Source: Deltaproteobacteria bacterium Ga0077550
GTDB taxonomy: Bacteria; Myxococcota_A; Polyangia; Nannocystales; Nannocystaceae
DNA length: 64,000 bases
Reading direction: 5' to 3'
NCBI GenBank assembly: GCA_001464385.1
Contig: LNFB01000161.1
Location: 1-64,000 of the forward strand
Shown here: piece after piece, positions 1 through 6,448 of the stretch
How the letters are laid out: every line of letters starts with the position of its first letter
Numbering within the stretch: position 1 is the first letter of the stretch
The notes under the pieces: model-generated
Databases searched by the model: none
Told to the model about the DNA's origin: nothing
Seen by the model: the letters and a program-made list of their open reading frames with translations, nothing else
Position numbers and translations under genes: made by a program

Positions 1-687
1 GAGAGCATCAGCGCCGGCGACGAGATCCTCGACTGCTTCATCGAGTGCGGTCCGGAGGAGTGCCCGGAGGGCATGTTCTGCGTGCAGGGGACGATCTGCA
101 TGTTCGGCGAGGCGCCGATGGGGCTGCCCGACTACGGTGACTGCGTCAACGTCGAGGGACAGTGCGACTCTGGTGTCTGCCTCTCGAACAACCCGATGGC
201 GCCGGAATGGGGGTTCTGCAGCCCGAACTGTACGGAGGACGCCGACTGTGCCGTGCCGGAGACCGGCGACGCGGCGCCGGCGTGTGTCGACGCGACGGGT
301 CAGGGTGATCCGCTCTTCTGCATCCTGCCGTGCGTCGAGGAGACCGTGTGCCCGGACGGAATGTACTGCGAGCTCGGCTTCGGCATCTGCGCGTGGGATG
401 TCATCGAGCCGCCGCCGCCGCCGTATGGTGATTGCGAGACCATGCCGGTCGAAGACGCCTGCGCGCCGACCGACATCTGCATCGACACGCCCGAGGGTGG
501 CATCTGCGGTGGCGCCTGCGAGGACGCGACCGAGTGCCCCGCGGCGCCGGACACCGGTGACGCCGTGGTGACCTGTGCGGATCTCGGGGCCGGCAACGTG
601 TGCCACCTGAGCTGCGCGATGGGCGAGACGTGCCCCGACGGCACCGAGTGCTTCAACGACCAGTACTGCCACTTCCCGGCCGCGTAG
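1..687 (+). CDS. Cysteine-rich secreted protein, 3' part (5' end outside window)
   Basis: The frame is open from the first base and stops at 685-687, so only the C-terminal 228 residues are visible. The sequence is packed with Cys spaced as in small disulfide-rich modules: repeated C-x-D-x-x-x-C, C-P-D-G-M-Y-C and C-P-D-G-T-E-C, and a Pro-rich linker (PPPPP). Two halves look like an internal repeat, each beginning YGDC and running through 'GGICGGAC/GFCSPNC' and 'CPDG' segments. Such modules are common in secreted or surface-anchored myxobacterial proteins. No catalytic motif is visible. A strong hairpin follows the stop. Function unknown; an extracellular structural or binding role is an inference. 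Confidence 0.75.
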   Translation, partial: ESISAGDEILDCFIECGPEECPEGMFCVQGTICMFGEAPMGLPDYGDCVNVEGQCDSGVCLSNNPMAPEWGFCSPNCTEDADCAVPETGDAAPACVDATGQGDPLFCILPCVEETVCPDGMYCELGFGICAWDVIEPPPPPYGDCETMPVEDACAPTDICIDTPEGGICGGACEDATECPAAPDTGDAVVTCADLGAGNVCHLSCAMGETCPDGTECFNDQYCHFPAA

Positions 688-707
688 GCCCTGGACGCGG
701 ATCGATC

Positions 708-747
708 AAGAGACCGTCGCGGTGCCCCCGGCTCGCGGCGGTCTCTT
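708..747. terminator. Bidirectional hairpin terminator
   Basis: A 14-bp stem (708-721 with 734-747, one G-U wobble, outer AA/TT pairs) encloses a 12-nt loop. It lies between two convergent genes, 20 nt after one stop and 15 nt before the other, so it can serve both strands. It lacks a long T tract, as is common at this GC content. Confidence 0.7.
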
Positions 748-761
748 CGTCTTCCGCGCCC

Positions 762-1697
762 TCACAGCGTGAGCCCGAGCTCCGCGATCGTCCTCACCAC
801 GGCCGCATCCTCGCGCAACACCGCGATCGGATCCTCGCCCAAGTCCCGCGGCGTGATGCCTGCCGCGATGCGCTCGACGACGTCGCGCTGCTCGTCGCTC
901 AGGTCGATTCGCTTGCCGGTGCGGGTCCAGAGCTCGCGCGGGCGCCAGAAGTAGTTGTGGGTGCCGACGGGCGTGCAGTAGTCCTTCGGGACGCACGGAT
1001 TGTCGCGCTTGCGCAGGATGAGCTGGTAGTCGCGGTGCACGAGCTCGAGGGCGTACCAGTTGGCCCGCACGAAGGCGTCGATCGCGAGCTGCGGGCGCAG
1101 CTCGTCGGGGAGCGGGCCCGCGCCGCGACGGCCGGTCCATGCGTAGTCGTCGAACACCATGAGGCCGCCGACGTGCAGCAGATCCCAGGCGAGCGCCGCG
1201 TCGAGGTAGACGTCATCCGCGGTGTGGGATCCGTCGATGTAGATGATGTGGAACGTGGGGCCGGACAGCGTCCGCAGCTGCGTCGCCGACGGCCCGGCGA
1301 GCTTCGTGACCCGGTCGCCGAGGCCGGCCACGGCGAGGTTCTCGTCGAACGTGTCGGCGTAGTCGCCATCGAACAGGTCGATCGCGATGGCCGTCGACGA
1401 GGGATGCGTCAGGACGTTCTCGAACATCCAGAGCAGCGAGCGTCCCTCGAACACGCCGACCTCGAGGTAGCGCAGGTCGGGGCGGCCGGCGAGCTCCGCG
1501 AACGTCGCCGTCCACAGCCGCAGGTGCTGCAGGTGCCAGCCCGAGGTGAAGCGATAGCGCCCGTCGCCGGTGCCGTCGACGGAGGTCTGCACCTCGGATT
1601 GGTAGAACTCGTCCTCGACGGGGGCGACGCGCGTCCGAACGCCGTCGCCCCCCGAGAGCGCCGCGAAGACGAGCAGCAGGCTGCGAGCGCGCGACAC
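762..1697 (-). CDS. Class I SAM-dependent methyltransferase (Methyltransf_24/CmcI-like)
   Basis: A 311-residue protein. The Rossmann-type SAM-binding motif EVGVFEG lies at about residues 79-85, followed by an acidic strand AIDLFD (105-110), IDGSH (154-158) and GGLMVFDDY (177-185). This order is typical of the Methyltransf_24 group, where IDGSH and DD motifs bind metal or substrate. The substrate cannot be read from sequence. The GTG start is supported by a TAGGCT hexamer 9 nt upstream, the spacing seen before many other genes here. The N-terminus is mildly hydrophobic but no clear signal peptide is seen. The gene stands alone between a terminator and a lipoprotein gene. Confidence 0.8.
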   Translation of the reverse strand: MSRARSLLLVFAALSGGDGVRTRVAPVEDEFYQSEVQTSVDGTGDGRYRFTSGWHLQHLRLWTATFAELAGRPDLRYLEVGVFEGRSLLWMFENVLTHPSSTAIAIDLFDGDYADTFDENLAVAGLGDRVTKLAGPSATQLRTLSGPTFHIIYIDGSHTADDVYLDAALAWDLLHVGGLMVFDDYAWTGRRGAGPLPDELRPQLAIDAFVRANWYALELVHRDYQLILRKRDNPCVPKDYCTPVGTHNYFWRPRELWTRTGKRIDLSDEQRDVVERIAAGITPRDLGEDPIAVLREDAAVVRTIAELGLTL

Positions 1698-1706
1698 GGC
1701 GCTCGA

Positions 1707-1712
1707 AGCCTA
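1707..1712 (-). promoter_or_regulatory. -10-like TAGGCT 9 nt before GTG start
   Basis: Minus-strand TAGGCT precedes the methyltransferase start by 9 nt and fits the leaderless-mRNA pattern seen at about a dozen genes in this window. Confidence 0.45.
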
Positions 1713-1738
1713 TCATGTCCCGCGACTGCGCCGCGGGT

Positions 1739-2398
1739 TCACCCCGGGCACAGGCACCCGCACTCCGGCGGATCCCACGTCACCGGATCGCCCGCGATCA
1801 TCACGCACGGCTCGAAGCCCATCGCCGACTCCTCGCACTCGAAGGACGAGTCGAAGGCCACCAGCTCGATCGCACCGATCTCGAGGCCGAGCTCGGCGAA
1901 GTACACCCGGGTCTCGCCGTCGGGGCAGGTCGAGAACTCGGCGCCCGTGCAGGTGTCTGCCTGGGCAGTGAGGACGCACTCGCCCTCGAAGCCGGTCTCG
2001 ACCGGCTCGCACCCGTTGCCCGAGGCGACGACGACGGTGTCGACCCAACCGCACGTCAGGAACTCGTTGTCGATCCCATTGCACTCGTTCGCGTTGTCGG
2101 CCTCGTCGCAGCTGTCGAGCTGTCCGGTCGTGCTCTCGCCCTGCGAGGTGGTCTCGCCCTGTGCCGTGGTCTCGCCCGGAGAGGTGCTCTCGCCCTGCGA
2201 GGTGGTCTCGCCCTGCGCCGTCGTCTCGCCCGCCGAGACGCCGGAGCTCTCCGATTCGCCCGACGCGGTGGACTCGCTGCCGCCCGTGGTCGTCGTGCCG
2301 TCGCTGACCGTCGCGCCGATCTCCTCCGAGTCGGCGACGCACCCGGTTGCCAATGCCAACCCCAACCCAGTTCCCATCCAACGTTGCATGCGCTTCAT
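1739..2398 (-). CDS. Lipoprotein with Ser/Thr/Gly repeat stalk
   Basis: A 219-residue protein. The ATG at 2398 gives a short signal peptide with lipobox LATGC (Cys at residue 20). Next comes a roughly 70-residue Ser/Thr/Glu/Gly-rich stalk containing two 18-residue repeats built from GETT, then a compact domain with about a dozen Cys that ends CGCLCPG. The architecture suggests an outer-membrane-anchored stalk with a disulfide-stabilised head. No enzyme motif is visible. It is the last gene of the barrel/barrel/sigma unit on this strand, 32 nt after the sigma gene, so it may belong to that operon. Confidence 0.7.
   Translation of the reverse strand: MKRMQRWMGTGLGLALATGCVADSEEIGATVSDGTTTTGGSESTASGESESSGVSAGETTAQGETTSQGESTSPGETTAQGETTSQGESTTGQLDSCDEADNANECNGIDNEFLTCGWVDTVVVASGNGCEPVETGFEGECVLTAQADTCTGAEFSTCPDGETRVYFAELGLEIGAIELVAFDSSFECEESAMGFEPCVMIAGDPVTWDPPECGCLCPG
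2125..2232 (-). repeat. Two 54-bp tandem repeats inside a lipoprotein gene
   Basis: Two copies of a 54-bp unit, each encoding GETT-AQ, GETT-SQ and GEST blocks, form the lipoprotein stalk. The frame is preserved, so this is a coding repeat. Confidence 0.7.
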
Positions 2399-2430
2399 GA
2401 CCCCGCAGTCTCCGGCCCCGCGTGCGTCTG

Positions 2431-3714
2431 TCACGGCGTCGTCGAGGGACGTTCGCACGCCTGGCGCACGCGCGGTGCCAGGGGCGAGCCGGGATGGGCG
2501 TCGAGGAACACGCGGGCCTCGCCGCGACCGGCGGCGGGCTTGCCGGCCTCGCACAGCGCGATCGCCCGGTAACCGCGGCGCTCGTTGGCGAGCTGGCCGT
2601 CGGGGAACCGGCGCGCGTGGTCGGCCAAGCGCGTCAGCGCGGCGTCGGGATCATCGGCGTCGAGGGCGGTCTTCGCCGCGGTGATGAGCTCGACCTCGGC
2701 CGCGAGCGCGGCGGCGAGGGGATCGATCGGCGCCGCGTCGATGGGCTCGTTCGTCGCTGCATCGATCGCGCTCGCGCGCCCGCGTCCATCGATCGGCACC
2801 GCGGCCCCGTCGCTGGCGTCGTCCGCGTCCGTGGGCACGGGCGCGAGCTCGGCGGGGATCGGTCGCGCGTCCTCCAGCTCGGCGGGTGCCGGATGCGTCG
2901 CATGGCGCGGCGCCGCGACGCGGGCCGTCACGCTCGGCGGTGTCGGACTCGGATCGCGGAGCGCGAGGCCGACGGAGAGGCTCGCGCCGAGGGCCAGCGC
3001 GGCGAAGATCCCCTTGGTGCCGGCGCCCGCGAGCGCACTGGTCGCGCCCGCACCCGCGCTCGCCCCCGAGCCCAGGCGCACGGCGAGCAGCGCGGCCACG
3101 CGTCGCGACGCCGTTGCGTCGGCCGTCGTCGCCCGTCGGGTCGCGGCGACCAGCGTCGCCTCGTCGTCGACGAGCCCGAGCTCGGTGAGCGCCCGCGACA
3201 GCTCGCGTCGCGCGGCCTTGATGCGCGAGTACGCGGTGTCGACGTTGATGCCGAGCAGCTGCGCCACCTCGGGCCCGCGCAGATCCTCGAACACGTGCAG
3301 CGTCAGCGCGGTGCGCTTGTCGTCGTCGAGCGTGTCGAGGGCCTGCAGCAGCAGCGCGCTGCGCTGGGCCTGCTCGACGGACGTCGCGAGGTCGCCCGCG
3401 TGCGTCGGCGGATCGTCGGTGAGGGCGCGGCGCCGCGTCGCGAGGCGCAGCGCAGATCGACGGTGACGGAACGCGACCCGGCGCACGATGCCGAACAACC
3501 ACGAGCGCAGCGCGCTGCGGCCCTCGAATGCGGGCAGCCGCCGATGCACCGTGATGAAGACGTCCTGCGCCGCGTCGTCGACGGCGGCGTCCGGGACCCC
3601 GAGTCGCAGCAGGCATGCGTACACGAAGCCGAAGTGCTCGCGGTACACCGCCTCGAACGGCGGGATCTCCCCGCTGTTCGCCATCGTCGCCGCCACGCCG
3701 TCCACCTGTGCCAC
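2431..3714 (-). CDS. ECF sigma factor fused to a membrane/helical C-terminal extension
   Basis: A 427-residue protein. Residues 20-90 match sigma-70 region 2 (AVDDAAQDVF, then SWLFGIVRRVAFRH). Residues 118-175 match region 4 (LRGPEVAQLLGINVDTAYSRI helix-turn-helix). The remaining 250 residues are not part of a normal ECF sigma: a Gly/Ala-rich segment with a probable membrane helix (233-252), a Pro/Asp-rich linker, and a helical, TPR-like tail (about 330-420) containing RRFPDGQLANER. The tail resembles a stand-alone protein encoded at 53473-54249 beside another sigma gene. I infer a sigma factor carrying its own membrane-tethered regulator. It follows two barrel-like genes by 37 nt. Confidence 0.85.
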   Translation of the reverse strand: MAQVDGVAATMANSGEIPPFEAVYREHFGFVYACLLRLGVPDAAVDDAAQDVFITVHRRLPAFEGRSALRSWLFGIVRRVAFRHRRSALRLATRRRALTDDPPTHAGDLATSVEQAQRSALLLQALDTLDDDKRTALTLHVFEDLRGPEVAQLLGINVDTAYSRIKAARRELSRALTELGLVDDEATLVAATRRATTADATASRRVAALLAVRLGSGASAGAGATSALAGAGTKGIFAALALGASLSVGLALRDPSPTPPSVTARVAAPRHATHPAPAELEDARPIPAELAPVPTDADDASDGAAVPIDGRGRASAIDAATNEPIDAAPIDPLAAALAAEVELITAAKTALDADDPDAALTRLADHARRFPDGQLANERRGYRAIALCEAGKPAAGRGEARVFLDAHPGSPLAPRVRQACERPSTTP

Positions 3715-3751
3715 CGGTTTGCCCCTTCGTCTCCGGCCCTGGCGGATCCTG

Positions 3752-4363
3752 TCATGGAAATCGGAGCTCGACGCCGAGGACCACCCGCAGGGCGACGGCG
3801 CCGGCCCGGAACAGCTGGCCGGCGCGTTCCAGGCGGAAGCCGGGCCGCACCAGGGTCGGGCCCGCGCCGGCGCCGACGAGCAGGCCCACGCGGGGGATCG
3901 GCGCCCACACCAGGTTCGCGTCGACCGGCACGGCCGCGTAGAGCATCTGCGCCTGACGGGGTCGCGTCACGCCGAAGCCGCGACCCCGCATCACGCCGAA
4001 CTCGAGCCCGGCGCAGATCGGGAACTCGAGCCGCCGCCAGCGCGGCGCGTAGCAGCCCGATGCGCCGAGGGTCCACAGGTCGACCCGGACACCGGCGTCC
4101 GGGTGCCCCTGGTCGAAGGTCCGCTGAGGCATGGCCCAGCGCCCGCGGAGCTCGACGCGCGCACTCCGAGTCCGCAGCGCGAGCGCCCCGCCGAAGGTCG
4201 CGGTCGCGGCCGGGAGTGCGTGGAGGAATTGTCCGCCGAGCTCGGCCCGCACCGCGCCGTCGATGGGTGGCGGTGGGCTCGCGGATCCCTCGGGGTTCCG
4301 AGCGGGCGCGTCGGTGAGGGCGAGCCACAGCGCGAACAGGCTCGTCGAGGGATCCATCGGCAT
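3752..4363 (-). CDS. Barrel-like envelope protein, short paralogue
   Basis: A 203-residue protein similar over most of its length to the C-terminal 200 residues of the gene just upstream (shared RAELGGQFL, DLWTLGASGC, RRLEFPICAG and GVELRFP). Alternating hydrophobic and Gly residues and the aromatic/hydrophobic C-terminus suggest an outer-membrane beta-barrel, but this is not proven. It lacks the N-terminal two-Cys domain of its paralogue and has only a weak signal sequence. The flanking intergenic DNA is also similar on both sides, pointing to a tandem duplication. It lies between the paralogue and the sigma gene on one strand. Function unknown. Confidence 0.65.
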   Translation of the reverse strand: MPMDPSTSLFALWLALTDAPARNPEGSASPPPPIDGAVRAELGGQFLHALPAATATFGGALALRTRSARVELRGRWAMPQRTFDQGHPDAGVRVDLWTLGASGCYAPRWRRLEFPICAGLEFGVMRGRGFGVTRPRQAQMLYAAVPVDANLVWAPIPRVGLLVGAGAGPTLVRPGFRLERAGQLFRAGAVALRVVLGVELRFP

Positions 4364-4390
4364 CGCAGTCTCCGACCCTGCCGCGATCTG

Positions 4391-5443
4391 TCAGGGGAAT
4401 CGCAGCTCGATGCCCACGATCAGGCGCAGCCCGACCGGGCCCGCGCGGAAGAGCAACGCCTGATCGCGCAGGTGGAAGCCCGGGCGCACCAGGCTCGCGG
4501 CCGCCCCGGCGCCGGCGAGCAGGCCCACCCGCGGGATCGGGGACCAGATCAGGTTCGCGTCGATCGGGATCGCCGCGAACAGCGACCGCGCCCTGCCGCC
4601 CTCCTGGACCCCGAAGCTGCGGCCCTGCATCGCGCCGAGCTCGACACCGGCGCAGATCGGGAACTCGAGCCGTCGCCAGCGCGGCGCGAAGCAGCCCGAG
4701 GCGCCGAGCGTCCACAGATCGATCACGCCGCCGACATCGGCGAGGCCGCCCTGCTCCACGCGCTGCGCCAGGGCGTAGCGGCCCCGCACCTCGACGCGGG
4801 AGAGCGGCATCCGCAGCGCGAGCGCACCGCCGAACGTGACGTCGGCGACGCGCGGGAGCAGGCGGAGGAACTGTCCGCCGAGCTCGGCTCGGATGGCGCC
4901 GCTCACCCGACGTCGGCGTGGCCGCTCTGCCGTCGTCGGTGCTGCGGGCGGTGCCGATGCGGGCGGTGCCGCGGCGATGGGCGTCACGGGCTCGGACGCG
5001 GGCTCTGCGGCCGTCGGCACGGGTGTCGCGGCGTCGGGCGTCGCGGGCGGTGGCACGACCGCGGGCCCGACCGACGCGCGCGAGGGATCCGCCGCGACCG
5101 CGATGAGCAGCCCCGCGGCCTCGGCGAGCGCGTCGCACGACGCCGCCCGGATCTCGCGGTCCTCACGGCCGCCTTCACCCTCGAGGGAGAGCTCGAGCAC
5201 CCAGGTGGCCGCGTCGATCGCTCGCACCGTGCCGCGGGCGACCACCCGCGTGGTGCCCTCGGTGCCCCGGCGCCGCCGCGCGTGCTCGCGGACGCGGTCG
5301 GCCCCCGGGCACGCCGCGGGCGCATCCCAGTGCAGCTCGATCGGATCGACCTCGGACACGGGCTCGACCGATCGCGCGTGCACCGGCGCATCCGCGAAGA
5401 CGAGCGCGGCGACGAGGGGACCGATCGCCCTGAGCGGTCGCAA
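4391..5443 (-). CDS. Envelope protein: two-Cys N-terminal domain plus barrel-like C-terminus
   Basis: A protein of about 350 residues. I chose the TTG at 5443 because it begins a clear signal peptide (RPLRAIGPLVAALVFADAPVHA); the frame stays open to an ATG at 5575, but that would overlap the divergent gene. After the signal comes a domain with W-D-A-P-x-x-C and a second Cys in SCDALAEAAG. Then a Pro/Ala linker, then a region rich in Gly and alternating hydrophobics ending GIELRFP. The same two-part layout recurs at 30223-31209 and 51873-52904, each time near an ECF sigma factor. A sensor or outer-membrane channel linked to that sigma is inferred. Confidence 0.65.
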   Translation of the reverse strand: MRPLRAIGPLVAALVFADAPVHARSVEPVSEVDPIELHWDAPAACPGADRVREHARRRRGTEGTTRVVARGTVRAIDAATWVLELSLEGEGGREDREIRAASCDALAEAAGLLIAVAADPSRASVGPAVVPPPATPDAATPVPTAAEPASEPVTPIAAAPPASAPPAAPTTAERPRRRRVSGAIRAELGGQFLRLLPRVADVTFGGALALRMPLSRVEVRGRYALAQRVEQGGLADVGGVIDLWTLGASGCFAPRWRRLEFPICAGVELGAMQGRSFGVQEGGRARSLFAAIPIDANLIWSPIPRVGLLAGAGAAASLVRPGFHLRDQALLFRAGPVGLRLIVGIELRFP

Positions 5444-5552
5444 CGCGCGAACGCTAGCACGGCGCGACCGGATCGACGCTGGCCCATCCGCCGCGGCCCG
5501 ATTCGCGGATTGGACCGCAACCGGCGAGGTGCGGGCGTGGATGCCGGGGCGG

Positions 5553-5558
5553 TATCCC
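5553..5558 (+). promoter_or_regulatory. -10-like TATCCC 7 nt before ATG
   Basis: TATCCC ends 7 nt before the dehydrogenase start; part of the recurring leaderless-type pattern. Confidence 0.35.
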
Positions 5559-5565
5559 GACGCGC

Positions 5566-6336
5566 ATGCACACACGCGCTCTCTCGGACAAGGTCGCCAT
5601 CATCACCGGCGCGAGCTCGGGCATCGGCCTCGCAGCTGCGCACCTCTTTGCCCGCGAAGGCGCCAAGCTCGTCGTCACTGCGCGGCGTCGGCCCGAGCTC
5701 GACGCGGCCGTCGCAGAGATCACCGCCGCGGGCGGCGTCGCGGTCGCGTTGGCCGGCGACGTGCGCGACGAGGGCCACGCGCGGGCCCTGGTCGCGCTGG
5801 CGGTCGAGCGCTTCGGTCACCTCGACGTCGCGTTCAACAACGCGGGCGGCCTCGGCCCGATCGCGCCGACCACCGAGGTCGAGCTCGACGCGTGGGCCGA
5901 CGCGCTGGCGGTCAACCTCACCAGCGCCTTCCTCGCGGCGAAGCACCAGGTGCCGGCGATGCGCGCCACGGGCGGCGGCTCGATCATCTTCACCTCGACG
6001 TTCGTCGGCCACACGGTTGGGATGCCGCATATGGCCGCCTACGCCGCGGGCAAGGCCGGCCTCGTCGGCCTCACCCAGGCGCTCGCCGCCGAGCTCGGCG
6101 CCGAGGGCATCCGCGTGAACGCGCTGCTCCCCGGCGGCACCGACACCCCGATGGGTCGCGAGGTCGCGAACACGCCGGAGGCCCTCGCGTTCGTGCGGGG
6201 CCTACACGCGTTGAAGCGGATCGCGACGCCGGAGGAGATCGCCCGCTCGGCGCTCTACCTCGCGTCGGACGCGTCGAGCTTCACGACGGGGATCGCGTTG
6301 CTCGCAGACGGCGGCGTGTCGATCAGCAGGACGTAG
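5566..6336 (+). CDS. Short-chain dehydrogenase/reductase (SDR)
   Basis: A 256-residue classical SDR of normal length. The cofactor motif TGASSGIG begins near residue 15, NNAG near 90, the catalytic Ser lies in IIFTSTF, and Y-A-A-G-K supplies the Tyr and Lys. PGGTDTPM follows, as in FabG-like enzymes. An Arg after the first glycine loop (TARRR) favours NADP(H). It probably oxidises or reduces a hydroxyl/carbonyl group; the substrate is unknown. It is divergent from the barrel-like gene and separated by 112 nt from the kinase gene that follows. Confidence 0.9.
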   Translation: MHTRALSDKVAIITGASSGIGLAAAHLFAREGAKLVVTARRRPELDAAVAEITAAGGVAVALAGDVRDEGHARALVALAVERFGHLDVAFNNAGGLGPIAPTTEVELDAWADALAVNLTSAFLAAKHQVPAMRATGGGSIIFTSTFVGHTVGMPHMAAYAAGKAGLVGLTQALAAELGAEGIRVNALLPGGTDTPMGREVANTPEALAFVRGLHALKRIATPEEIARSALYLASDASSFTTGIALLADGGVSISRT

Positions 6337-6431
6337 CGCCCGTGCCACGGCGAGGGGCTCCGTGCGCATTCGAGCCGCAGGACGCAGTGCGCGAATAGCA
6401 AGGCGGGCCCTCGCGCGCGACCCCACCGGGC

Positions 6432-6437
6432 TATCCT
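6432..6437 (+). promoter_or_regulatory. -10-like TATCCT 11 nt before ATG
   Basis: TATCCT is followed by 11 nt and the ATG chosen for the kinase gene; supports that start over upstream alternatives. Confidence 0.45.
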
Positions 6438-6448
6438 CTACACCGCGC

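Noticed and set aside
2125-2232. Possible CRISPR-like repeat
   Set aside because: The units are in-frame coding repeats of a lipoprotein stalk without unique spacers.
600-2684. Long plus-strand open frame covering several kb
   Set aside because: Very Arg/Ala/Pro-rich, no domain, and antisense to a methyltransferase, lipoprotein and sigma gene with clear motifs. It is a GC-rich shadow frame, as are similar frames at 2422-4317, 3488-6118, 10248-10844, 24081-26726 and 42031-44655.
4391-5575. ATG at 5575 as start of the first barrel-like gene
   Set aside because: It would overlap the divergent SDR start, and the added 44 residues look non-coding; TTG 5443 begins a clear signal peptide.
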